Of a stretch of DNA of 64,000 bases, positions 36,882 to 45,398 are shown in pieces. The stretch is from Flagellimonas maritima. GTDB lineage: Bacteria > Bacteroidota > Bacteroidia > Flavobacteriales > Flavobacteriaceae. Within the stretch, counting starts at the first letter, position 1, and the number at the start of each line of letters is the position of its first letter. Below the pieces are notes generated by a model. The model saw only the letters and a list, made by a program, of their open reading frames with translations, did no database searches and was not told the DNA's origin. Both the position numbers and the translations under genes were made by a program. Location: positions 1,669,501 through 1,733,500 of the forward strand of contig NZ_CP030104.1 in the NCBI RefSeq assembly GCF_003269425.1. Reading direction: 5' to 3'.

Positions 36882-37400
36882 TGGGAGACCGAAGGTTCGG
36901 GAAGGTGAACCAGGAACCAGGAACAAGGACCAAAGAGGATAGACAAAAGACTGAAACGAAGTACGATTTTGGAATTACGAAGTGAGAATTTCTTGATTCC
37001 TGACTCCAATAATCTAAATGCGAAAACTAAAGACTAATCACCAATGACGGGTGACAGGAGACCCAAGGTTCGGGAACCTGAACCAAGAACCAGGAACAAG
37101 ACTGGAGAGGATAGAGGAGAGACGAAAGACTAAAAAGAATTACGATTTTGGAATCACGAAGTGGGAAATTTTTGATTACTGACTCCAATAATCCAATGAT
37201 CTAAATGCGAAATGTGAAAACTAAAGACTAATCACCAATGTCGGGTGGCAGGAGACCGAAGGTTCGGGAACGTGAACCAAGAACCAGGAACCAGGAAAAA
37301 GACTGGAGAGGATAGAGGATAGACGAAAGAATAAAAAGAATTACGATTTTGGAATTACGAAGTGTGAAGTTCTCGATTAACGATTCCTAACTATTGGTCC
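36882..37400 (+). repeat. Right array of ~180-200 bp direct repeats
   Basis: One partial and two full copies match the left array unit in the same orientation. ACTAATCACCAATG occurs at 37033 and 37227 (period 194), and the GACC...GGTTCGGGAA block at about 36888, 37071 and 37256. Before it, 36753-36881 is a GC-rich leader with a CCACGG/CCGTGG inverted repeat (36829-36834 with 36843-36848). After it, 37400-37500 is a low-complexity tract of CCTTAACCC/CCTAAAT-like words, and 37500-37584 shows nothing recognisable. Confidence 0.85.
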
Positions 37401-37584
37401 TTAACCCTTGAACTTTAACCCTTGGCCTTTAGCCTTTAACCCCTAAATCCTAGCTCCTGATCCCTAAATTCCAACTATCTAGCAGCTCTAAGTGCTTACT
37501 TCCAAGTTTTAGATTTTGAATTATTTGATAGTTGCGGGTGACGTCTCTTTCTCTTCTCTATTTTCTGATTTCCTAACACTTAAC

Positions 37585-39654
37585 TTACATCTCTACGATA
37601 ATAAACTCCGAACGTCTATTTTGTCTGTGTTTGGTGCTGGCGCATCTTGTTCCGTCCGCACAATCGTTCAACAACTGTTCCTCACCATAACCTATCGCAC
37701 TTTGAATTCGTGATTCATCGATACCTTGGGAAACTATGTAGTCCTTAGTAGAGGCAGCACGCTTATTTGAAAGGTACTTGTTGTAATTGCTATCCCCAAT
37801 GGCATCGGTATGGGATTCAATTTTAATGACCATTTCAGGATATTCCTTCATGACCTCAACAAGTTTGTCCAGTTCTGCCGCCGCTGCCGACTTAATGTTG
37901 AACCTGTCAAAATCAAAATAAATAGCTTCCGTCTCCAATTTTAGCGTCCCTTTTTCCTCAGCGATCATTTTGTTCAATGGCTTTAAGGACTGATTAATGG
38001 TGACGCTTTCATTGTTTCTGGTCGAAATTTTAGTGCTTATATCAGAAAAGCTTTCTTTTATGGTATTGATGGTATATGTGGAAGAAGGATCGAGATTTTC
38101 AAAAGTAAAGCTGCCATCGGATGCCGTCTCTGTTTCGGCTACCCAAACGTTATTTTCATCAATCAATGTTACGGTTGCATTGGCAAGAGGTTCTTCTGTT
38201 TCCAAATCGTCAACGATTCCGGAAATCGCATTTAAATTGATGATGTTTTTAAAAGAATAGATATCATCATCTCCCTTGCCCCCTTCTCTGTTTGATGCAA
38301 AATAGCCTTTTTGGCCATCTTCATCTATGATATAGGAAAAATCGTCCCTTGTACTATTGATCGGAGTGCCCAGATTGGTGGCTACGCCAAAAAGGCCGTT
38401 GGCTTGATCGGCCTTGTAAACATCCAGTCCTCCAACACCCATGGCCCTATCCGAAGAAAAGTAAAGGGCATTTTCAGTGATGTAGGGAAACATTTCTTTT
38501 TTATCGGTATTGATATTCCTACCCAAGTTTTTGGGTTCTGAGAATGTACCGTCTTTTAGAATATCCACTACGTAAACATCTGTAAATCCGAAACCGCCCG
38601 GTCTATCGGAGACAAAATACATTCTTTTGCCATCTGGACTTATAGCTGGATGGCCATTGGAAAAATTTTCACTGTTAAAAGATACTTCCTTCGCCTCTGT
38701 CCATTCATCTTCAATAAGTTCCGCTCTATAGATTTTTAAATGGTTGATGCCCTTTTTTCCACGCTTTAACTTTTTTCCATAATTGTTCCTGGTAAAATAG
38801 ATGGTTTTCTGGTCGGGTGAAAATGCTACAGAAGCTTCGTGATATTTTGTGTTCAAATTTTTGGAGAATTTTTTTGAACCGGTCAAATCTTGATTGGCAT
38901 CACTTTTCTTGGCAACATAAAGGTCAAGAAAGGGTTGGTTGTTCCACTTGTACCTTCGTGTAGTCAAAAAAGAGGTGTCCATGGAAGATGAAAATACAAT
39001 TTCGTCTTTGTTATGAAACATAGGGGAAAAATCGGCATACACTGAATTGATCGCCAAGTTTTTGATTTCTACGGTACCGCCGCTCAACGATTTGATTTCC
39101 CGTTCAATTTCCTTTTCGGACACTTCCCTTTTTTCCTTGAATATCTTGTCAAGTTTTGCAGCTTTCCTGTAACGACCAGTACCTTTTAGTGAATGCGCAT
39201 ATTTAAAAAAAATCTCATCGGTAACGTCCTTTTCATAAGAATTATATAACTCATCATACCATTTATGGGCCTTCTCAAGATTACGGTTGTAATAGTGGGA
39301 ATCACCTGCCCTTAAAAGCAGTTTAAAACTATGTTTTGCATTTCTTTTTTCCAATACCATGTCATAAAGCCTAGCTGCTTCGGCATACCAGAATTTATCA
39401 AAATACGCATCGGCCTGTTTGATCAATCTGGCAGTGGTTCCGTTTTCTAAAGTGTACTCTTTACGTTTGCTTTTATTGGTTTTAGAATAATGGGCTGTAG
39501 TAGATTTTTTATTTGTGGGCACATCATCAGAGAATATTGTATCCTCTTCAAATTCTATATAGGAAAGCATCTGGGCATTTAGGCCCGTAGCAAAAACAAA
39601 TAGCAGGATCAAGATAAGTCTCTTAAGAATCACTCCTTCTGTTGAGGTCGTCAT
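37585..39654 (-). CDS. PorE-like OmpA-family protein (TPR, PD40 propeller, CRD, OmpA)
   Basis: The protein has 689 residues. A signal peptide ends near residue 28 (GLNAQ). TPR-like helices occupy about 60-180 (AEAARLYDMVLEKRN, KAHKWYDELYNSY). PD40/WD40-like propeller blades cover about 195-460 (ADFSPMFHNKDEIVFSSSM, AISPDGKRMYFVSDRPGG). A carboxypeptidase-regulatory-like domain spans about 470-556, and an OmpA C-terminal domain about 570-689 holds IESHTDAIGD and LSNKRAAS. This order matches PorE of Porphyromonas gingivalis, a T9SS component linking the outer-membrane machinery to peptidoglycan. Here no lipobox is present, unlike PorE, so it is a family relative. A GTG at codon 8 is a possible alternative start. 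It is separated from its presumed terminator by the repeat cassette. Confidence 0.85.
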   Translation of the reverse strand: MTTSTEGVILKRLILILLFVFATGLNAQMLSYIEFEEDTIFSDDVPTNKKSTTAHYSKTNKSKRKEYTLENGTTARLIKQADAYFDKFWYAEAARLYDMVLEKRNAKHSFKLLLRAGDSHYYNRNLEKAHKWYDELYNSYEKDVTDEIFFKYAHSLKGTGRYRKAAKLDKIFKEKREVSEKEIEREIKSLSGGTVEIKNLAINSVYADFSPMFHNKDEIVFSSSMDTSFLTTRRYKWNNQPFLDLYVAKKSDANQDLTGSKKFSKNLNTKYHEASVAFSPDQKTIYFTRNNYGKKLKRGKKGINHLKIYRAELIEDEWTEAKEVSFNSENFSNGHPAISPDGKRMYFVSDRPGGFGFTDVYVVDILKDGTFSEPKNLGRNINTDKKEMFPYITENALYFSSDRAMGVGGLDVYKADQANGLFGVATNLGTPINSTRDDFSYIIDEDGQKGYFASNREGGKGDDDIYSFKNIINLNAISGIVDDLETEEPLANATVTLIDENNVWVAETETASDGSFTFENLDPSSTYTINTIKESFSDISTKISTRNNESVTINQSLKPLNKMIAEEKGTLKLETEAIYFDFDRFNIKSAAAAELDKLVEVMKEYPEMVIKIESHTDAIGDSNYNKYLSNKRAASTKDYIVSQGIDESRIQSAIGYGEEQLLNDCADGTRCASTKHRQNRRSEFIIVEM

Positions 39655-39858
39655 CCGGTGGATTTATTGAACATTGAGCGAGAATGCCCAATGCTGGTTT
39701 AAGACGCTAAAATAAGGTATGATGGGAGCTCCTATAATTTTTTGTTGTGAAAGAAGCTATTTGTGGCATGTAGACATGAAAAATGTTGTTCTTAAAAACA
39801 TACATTTTTGAACAGGAAGCATTTGTATAGGAAACATCAAAAAAAAGGTCAAGCCAAA

Positions 39859-40053
39859 TTAGGCGTCAGATTCTTTTCCGCCTTCCAGTTTTTCCTCTTC
39901 TTTGGAAGCATCCTTAAATTCTTTTATACCACTTCCCAGACCTCTCATAAGTTCAGGAATTTTTTTGCCTCCGAACAGCAAAAGTACAACAAGGACTATA
40001 AGTACAATTTGCCAAGGGCCGAGCATACCAAGAAAAATAGTTTGAGCAATCAT
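39859..40053 (-). CDS. tatA: Twin-arginine translocase subunit TatA/E
   Basis: The protein has 64 residues: a short N-terminus, one membrane helix (about 14-31, [18 protein letters not shown]), the hinge [14 protein letters not shown], and a charged amphipathic helix and tail ([14 protein letters not shown]). It fits TatA, which forms the pore that moves folded proteins with twin-arginine signals across the inner membrane with TatC. No tatC lies beside it. The [12 protein letters not shown] signature is diagnostic. It is monocistronic and divergent from the M23 gene. Confidence 0.95.
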   Translation of the reverse strand: MIAQTIFLGMLGPWQIVLIVLVVLLLFGGKKIPELMRGLGSGIKEFKDASKEEEKLEGGKESDA

Positions 40054-40207
40054 AACAACATGCCTTTATAAATGAAGGGTAAAATTACTAAAAAGAACCT
40101 AAAGGCTCTACGTATTAACGAAAATTAGCTGTTAAGATTGTTTCAGATATATATTTATGGCCCTATTACATTTTAAAAAGCTTAACAGCTAAATTAAAAT
40201 CTAAAGT

Positions 40208-40215
40208 TATCTTTG
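40208..40215 (+). promoter_or_regulatory. Candidate -7 element (TATCTTTG) of the M23 peptidase gene
   Basis: It is an exact TAnnTTTG match ending 6 bases before ATG 40222, so the transcript would begin at or next to the start codon. It overlaps the in-frame TTG codons upstream, which argues against those as starts. Confidence 0.45.
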
Positions 40216-40221
40216 TTGATT

Positions 40222-41091
40222 ATGGCAAAGGACAAAAGAAAGAGAAAAGAGATAAAGCGCAAGTTATTGCATAAATATCGTCTGGTCATTCTCAACGAAA
40301 ACACCTTTGAAGAAAAGATTTCTTTTAAACTTAGCAGGCTCAATGTTTTCGTAACGGGAACCCTTTTTATTATTGTACTGATAGGGTTAACGACCCTCTT
40401 CATTGCTTTTACGCCGTTACGGGAATATATTCCGGGCTATTCATCAACACGTTTAAAAAGACAGGCAACGGAACTTACCTACAAAACTGACTCATTGGTG
40501 ACCGTGCTCAGCTATACCAATAGATATTTAGATAATGTAAGGTCGGTATTGCGCGGGGACATCGAAAATAATGAGATGAACAGGGATTCGCTTTTTGAAA
40601 AGTACAAGCTGGACCCATCTACTGTTGATTTGACACCGATACGTGAGGATTTACTTTTGCGCGAAGAGGTTGAGCTTGAAGATAAGTACAATCTTTTTGA
40701 GAGAAATGTGGACAATATTGAATCGTTATTGTTTTCTCCGATAAACGGAACGGTTACCCAAGAGTTTGATTTGAAGAACAAACACTATGCTGTAGACGTG
40801 GTCGCTCCCAAAGATTCTCCTGTAAAATCCATAGGAAACGGTGTTGTACTTTTTTCAGAATGGACAACAGAAACAGGTTACGTAATAATTATTGAGCATA
40901 AAGACAATTTGACCTCTGTATACAAACATAATGGCTCACTCACCAAATCCCAGGGTGATTTGGTGAGGGCCGGTGAAGTTATTGCATCCATAGGGAATAC
41001 GGGGGAGTTGACCACTGGACCGCACCTACATTTTGAACTCTGGAGCAACGGTAAACCGGTAAACCCTTTAAACTATATAGATTTTAAATAA
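40222..41091 (+). CDS. M23-family membrane-anchored metallopeptidase
   Basis: The protein has 289 residues from ATG 40222; TTG codons just upstream were rejected because a promoter element covers them. A basic N-terminus (MAKDKRKRKEIKRKLL) precedes one membrane segment (about 42-64) and a helical linker. The peptidase domain (about 175-285) carries zinc ligands His188 and Asp192 in HYAVD and the HLH motif His268-His270 in GPHLHFELW. M23 enzymes cut peptide cross-links of peptidoglycan in the periplasm; a second conserved histidine within the domain is present. It ends one base before the GH3 gene, so the two are co-transcribed. Confidence 0.92.
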   Translation: MAKDKRKRKEIKRKLLHKYRLVILNENTFEEKISFKLSRLNVFVTGTLFIIVLIGLTTLFIAFTPLREYIPGYSSTRLKRQATELTYKTDSLVTVLSYTNRYLDNVRSVLRGDIENNEMNRDSLFEKYKLDPSTVDLTPIREDLLLREEVELEDKYNLFERNVDNIESLLFSPINGTVTQEFDLKNKHYAVDVVAPKDSPVKSIGNGVVLFSEWTTETGYVIIIEHKDNLTSVYKHNGSLTKSQGDLVRAGEVIASIGNTGELTTGPHLHFELWSNGKPVNPLNYIDFK

Positions 41092-42591
41092 ATGTCCTTA
41101 AAAGCCTTCGCCGCCAGACTTTTTGCTAAATACACTGCTAGAAAAACGGCGAAATGGATGAACGACCCCATTAATGCCCAACAAAGGCTTTTTGAATACT
41201 TGATACGTTCGGCAGAGCCTACGCAATTTGGAAAAGATCATGAATTTACTGGGATAAAAACCCATAAAGATTTTATCGAAAAGGTGCCTGTTAGGGATTA
41301 TGAAGATTTAAAAAACTATATAGAGGATATAATCAACAAAAAAGAGAATGTGCTGTGGCCCGGTAAGCCCATTTACCTCGCAAAAACATCGGGCACCACA
41401 TCCGGGGCCAAATACATACCCATTACAAATGAATCGATAAAACACCAAGTTGAGGCCTCCCGCAATGCTATTCTCAATTATATTCATGAAACGGGGAATG
41501 CCGATTTTGTGGACGGGAAAATGATTTTTCTACAGGGCAGTCCTATTTTAGAAGACAAGGGAGGCATTAAATTGGGAAGGCTCTCAGGTATTTCCGCCCA
41601 CTATGTTCCTAACTATCTACAAAAAAACAGATTGCCCAGCTGGAAGACCAATTGTATAGAAGACTGGGAGACCAAGGTTGAGAAAATAGTAGAAGAGACC
41701 AAAAAAGAAAACATGACCGTTATTGCGGGAATACCCTCATGGGTCCAAATGTATTTTGAAAAGCTCAATAAAAAATCGGGTAAAAAAGTCGGTGAACTTT
41801 TTAAGAACTTTCAGCTTTTTATATATGGGGGTGTAAATTACGAACCATATCGCGCCAAGTTCGAAGACCTGATCGGTAGAAAAGTAGACAGTATAGAACT
41901 TTTTCCGGCAAGCGAGGGTTTTTTTGCATATCAAAATTCCCAAAAAGATGATGGAATGCTCCTTTTGCTCAATTCCGGAATATTTTATGAATTTATAAAG
42001 GCAGATGAATTTTTTACAGAAAACCCCAAAAGGTTGACAATTGCGGAAGTTGAGCTAAATATAGATTATGTGATGATCATTTCCACCAATGCAGGACTTT
42101 GGGCGTATAATTTAGGAGATACCGTTCGGTTTATTTCAAATAGTCCTTTTAAGATTATTGTTTCCGGCAGAATTAAACATTTTATTTCCGCCTTTGGGGA
42201 ACATGTGATTGCCAAAGAAGTGGAAGAAGCCTTAAAGCTTGCCGTGACCAAAACGGATGCTATTGTTAACGAGTTTACGGTTGCGCCTCAAACATCACCA
42301 GAAAACAACGAGCTTCCATATCACGAATGGTTTATAGAATTTGAAAAGGCTCCATCCATTATGGATGATTTTTCAAATTTTATAGAAAAAAGTATGCAAG
42401 AGCAGAACAGTTATTATCTGGATTTGATTGAAGGGAATATTCTACAACCATTAAAGATTACCCAAATACAATTGGGTGGCTTCAAAAACTACATGAGGTT
42501 TATGGGAAAATTGGGTGGTCAGAATAAAGTTCAGCGTTTATCCAATGATAGAAAAGTTGCCAATGGCCTAAAAGATTTTAAAGCCGACTAA
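41092..42591 (+). CDS. GH3 auxin-responsive promoter-like family enzyme
   Basis: The protein has 499 residues. The phosphate-binding adenylation motif AKTSGTTSGAKYIPIT is at about 101-116, followed by FPASEGFFAYQ near 270 and YNLGDTVRF near 345. These match GH3-type acyl-acid-amido synthetases of the ANL-related fold, which in plants conjugate hormones to amino acids. Bacterial members are of unknown substrate. It starts directly at the stop of the M23 gene. Size and motifs are complete, and no carrier-protein partner is adjacent. Confidence 0.88.
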   Translation: MSLKAFAARLFAKYTARKTAKWMNDPINAQQRLFEYLIRSAEPTQFGKDHEFTGIKTHKDFIEKVPVRDYEDLKNYIEDIINKKENVLWPGKPIYLAKTSGTTSGAKYIPITNESIKHQVEASRNAILNYIHETGNADFVDGKMIFLQGSPILEDKGGIKLGRLSGISAHYVPNYLQKNRLPSWKTNCIEDWETKVEKIVEETKKENMTVIAGIPSWVQMYFEKLNKKSGKKVGELFKNFQLFIYGGVNYEPYRAKFEDLIGRKVDSIELFPASEGFFAYQNSQKDDGMLLLLNSGIFYEFIKADEFFTENPKRLTIAEVELNIDYVMIISTNAGLWAYNLGDTVRFISNSPFKIIVSGRIKHFISAFGEHVIAKEVEEALKLAVTKTDAIVNEFTVAPQTSPENNELPYHEWFIEFEKAPSIMDDFSNFIEKSMQEQNSYYLDLIEGNILQPLKITQIQLGGFKNYMRFMGKLGGQNKVQRLSNDRKVANGLKDFKAD

Positions 42592-42625
42592 CTTAAATTC
42601 TCTTCAACTTTCATTGGAATTCATG

Positions 42626-42633
42626 TATTTTTG
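42626..42633 (+). promoter_or_regulatory. Candidate -7 element (TATTTTTG) of the DUF6909-like gene
   Basis: It is an exact TAnnTTTG match ending 9 bases before ATG 42643. It overlaps the in-frame TTG at 42631, making that codon an unlikely start. Confidence 0.4.
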
Positions 42634-42642
42634 CGGGCATAT

Positions 42643-44331
42643 ATGATAAACACCAGAGTAAAGCAAAATACCAGGGCGCAGGAATCCACAAATGCCATCG
42701 AGCGCTTATATATTACAATGCGGCACTTGCTCAACAGGGGTTTTTATAAACCTTCAGGTGTGTCCGGTAATGCTCTTCGCAATGCACTGCTTTTGCTAAG
42801 ACCTGAAATTTACGGGTCGGTTGCAGAAGAAAAAGCAGAGCTCAATGGACTTATTTACGTATTGGAAAGATTGCCAGAAGGTATTGAGGAGTGCAGGTTT
42901 ATCAACTTAACATCCGATGAAGGCTTTTCCAAATCCCACTTAAAGGCAATTGTACCCCCAAAAAGAAGGAGAAACTGTTATCGGATCGATGATGAACAGA
43001 TGAATATTGAAATTACACGTGGCAGAAGCGATATTTATGATATTCTCACCCACCTTACTTTTTTGTTCATTGAATCCGATAAAATATGCAAGCGTGTTTT
43101 AGTGGAGGAAACCAATGTAACGACCAGGGATTGGATAAAGTTGGCAGAATTTGTTCAGAGCGAAGAAAAGGACGAAGCAGAACGCGAGGTTGCATTGATA
43201 CATACCGCCAACATATTGGGCAGGACTTTTGAAGATGTTGTTGAAATAGAGAACAATCTCAATACTCATGAGAATCCGAATCGTTTTTTAAATTTTATCT
43301 ATTGGTTGGGAAAGTTGGCCATTGAAGAAATGACCACCGGTAATAAACGCACCATTACCTTTAGCCCAATACTGCGAGAAAGATTGGGACACCATATTCA
43401 TGGAGAGCGCTGGGCAGAAATGATAAAACAAACACTTAAGGAACATGATTTATTGCACCGGCCACTTCACATTATAAGTGCCAACATGCACAGTGTTATG
43501 AACTCCCTATTTGCCAAAAAAGCTTTGACCAAAGATTTTCCAGATTCTAGGTCATTGGATATTTATGAGGCTTTGAGTTCTGCCAAAAACAAAGTACTTC
43601 GTAAAAAGGTAAAGGATTGGGGAAAAAAGAACGGAATGTTTTTTATTGGTGATAAATCCGGGGCCAATATCGATGTCCAGATTTTTGATATGGCAAAATT
43701 AGGGGGTGGTACTTGCTGCTATGATTTGTCCAATGCTATTTCAAACGATGAAAAACCAGTTATATTTGTAATGGATTATGCATTTGGCGAACAAGCGTTT
43801 GAAACCATAGATGAACTTTTAAAACCAATCTCTATGGACGACCAGAAGACATTCTTAAATGTAGATTCCATATCAATTATGGGCAAAGCAGGTATTTTGG
43901 AAGGAGGAAAGGGAGATTTAATGATTCCTTCAGCACATATTTTTGAAGGTACCGCGGATAATTATCCTTTTAAAAATGAACTCTCCGCCACAGATTTTGA
44001 GGGGAATGGATTAAAGATTTTGGAAGGAACAATGGTTACTGTTCTTGGAACATCGCTTCAAAACAAAGATATCTTACGGTTTTTTCATGAATCCACTTGG
44101 AACGTAATCGGTTTAGAAATGGAAGGGGTACACTACCAAAAAGCGATTCAATCTGCATCAAAAATCAGAAAAAGTATTAAAAAAGACGTGAAAGTACGAT
44201 ACGCTTATTATGCATCTGACAATCCGTTGGAGACTGGGAGTACATTGGCCTCGGGGGGCTTGGGTACAACCGGGGTCAAACCGACCTATTTGATTACCGA
44301 TAGAATTTTAAAACAAATATTTAATTCGTAA
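42643..44331 (+). CDS. DUF6909-like protein with nucleosidase-like C-terminal motif
   Basis: The protein has 562 residues from ATG 42643. It matches my memory of a conserved flavobacterial family (DUF6909-like) with no known role; I cannot test this here. The N-terminal third is helical and charged (IERLYITMRHLLNRG). The middle holds FFIGDKSGANIDVQIFDMAKLGGG and VIFVMDYAFGEQAFE. Near the end, WNVIGLEMEGVHYQKA resembles the EMEG substrate loop of purine nucleoside phosphorylases and MTA/SAH nucleosidases. There is no signal peptide. It ends 1 base before the Wzz-like gene, so it may be read through into the polysaccharide cluster or be regulated separately. Confidence 0.7.
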   Translation: MINTRVKQNTRAQESTNAIERLYITMRHLLNRGFYKPSGVSGNALRNALLLLRPEIYGSVAEEKAELNGLIYVLERLPEGIEECRFINLTSDEGFSKSHLKAIVPPKRRRNCYRIDDEQMNIEITRGRSDIYDILTHLTFLFIESDKICKRVLVEETNVTTRDWIKLAEFVQSEEKDEAEREVALIHTANILGRTFEDVVEIENNLNTHENPNRFLNFIYWLGKLAIEEMTTGNKRTITFSPILRERLGHHIHGERWAEMIKQTLKEHDLLHRPLHIISANMHSVMNSLFAKKALTKDFPDSRSLDIYEALSSAKNKVLRKKVKDWGKKNGMFFIGDKSGANIDVQIFDMAKLGGGTCCYDLSNAISNDEKPVIFVMDYAFGEQAFETIDELLKPISMDDQKTFLNVDSISIMGKAGILEGGKGDLMIPSAHIFEGTADNYPFKNELSATDFEGNGLKILEGTMVTVLGTSLQNKDILRFFHESTWNVIGLEMEGVHYQKAIQSASKIRKSIKKDVKVRYAYYASDNPLETGSTLASGGLGTTGVKPTYLITDRILKQIFNS

Positions 44332-44332
44332 A

Positions 44333-45328
44333 ATGGCAGACCGACCAGCACAAAATAATAACTCATCAGATGAAATAGATTTGGGACAACTGTTCCAGAT
44401 GATCGGCAAAGGTTTCCATAAAATTTGGATAGCCTTTTTAAGACTGTTTTTATTTCTAAAGAAATATGCATTAATATTAGTTGGATTGATAATTTTAGGA
44501 TTGGCCGCAGGTTATGGATTGAACCAGATAATAGATAAAAAATTAAAAATCGAGGTTATTGTAAAACCTAATTTGGAAAGTAAAAATTATCTATACAATG
44601 TAGTAGATGAAATAGAGAATAATTTAAGGTCTGGAGATACCGTATTTTTTAAGACTATTGGTGCTGATGTCTCAAATTTGACAGAGTTTAAAATATCGAT
44701 AGAACCCTTAGATGATCAGAAGAAAGTCGAAACGGACTTTGAATATCTCGAGCTCTTGGAAAAATTTCAGAGTAATGAAGAATTTTCAGAGGTAATAAAA
44801 TCCGAATTCTTGAATAAGAGTACGCTGAGCCATAAAATTACATTTCTGTTCAAGGATTCATCCAAAGGAAAAGTTTTTGCCGAGAAAATTATGGATTACA
44901 TTAATTCTAACGATTATTTTAATGAATTGACCATAATCTCCAATCAAAATGCTTTCGAACGAATCAAAAAGAACGAGATTTTCATTGAACAAATCGATGG
45001 GTTAATTTCTGCTTACTCTAAAAATATGATTGATAAAGCAGAACAGAAGACTGATGGCCAAATTGTTATGAACTCTGAAGAGCGAATGGATGTGACGGGT
45101 CTTTTCGCTTTAAAGAATCGATTAATACAAGATATCGAAGAAAAAAGATTGGAATTAAAGGAACAGAAAGAGCCTGTTAATGTTGTAAACTTTGGAAAAC
45201 CGCAACAAGTGAAAAAAGCTTTCTTTGGAAAAAGTATTGTAGTAATACCATTAATCCTAACAATACTTTTTTTTGGAATACTAATGTTGATTGAAATTAA
45301 TAAAAGAGCTATTAGTTTAAAGCAGTAA
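44333..45328 (+). CDS. Wzz-like polysaccharide chain-length/assembly protein
   Basis: The protein has 331 residues with a cytoplasmic N-terminus and membrane segments at about 44-65 and 297-317. The periplasmic region between them contains coiled-coil stretches (about 210-270). This is the two-helix topology of Wzz/GumC-type regulators that set glycan chain length or support export. It lacks the usual proline-rich motif before the second helix and any fused tyrosine kinase. Its place as the first gene of the sugar cluster, before wecB, supports the assignment. Distinguishing Wzz from other LPS assembly factors is not possible from sequence alone. Confidence 0.75.
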   Translation: MADRPAQNNNSSDEIDLGQLFQMIGKGFHKIWIAFLRLFLFLKKYALILVGLIILGLAAGYGLNQIIDKKLKIEVIVKPNLESKNYLYNVVDEIENNLRSGDTVFFKTIGADVSNLTEFKISIEPLDDQKKVETDFEYLELLEKFQSNEEFSEVIKSEFLNKSTLSHKITFLFKDSSKGKVFAEKIMDYINSNDYFNELTIISNQNAFERIKKNEIFIEQIDGLISAYSKNMIDKAEQKTDGQIVMNSEERMDVTGLFALKNRLIQDIEEKRLELKEQKEPVNVVNFGKPQQVKKAFFGKSIVVIPLILTILFFGILMLIEINKRAISLKQ

Positions 45329-45398
45329 AATAACGCATCTCAAAAAATTGTTTTATAACTGTTCTGAGTCTATGGGTTTCACAAAAAAAGCTAATTAG

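Noticed and set aside
36753..36926. Upstream extension of the BspA-like protein to 36926
   Set aside because: It would place 58 Arg/Pro-rich residues before a perfect lipoprotein signal peptide and is written by the repeat and leader DNA.
34702..37400. CRISPR array in the repeat region
   Set aside because: Units are about 180-200 bp and diverged, not 24-40 bp identical repeats with unique spacers, and no cas gene is present.
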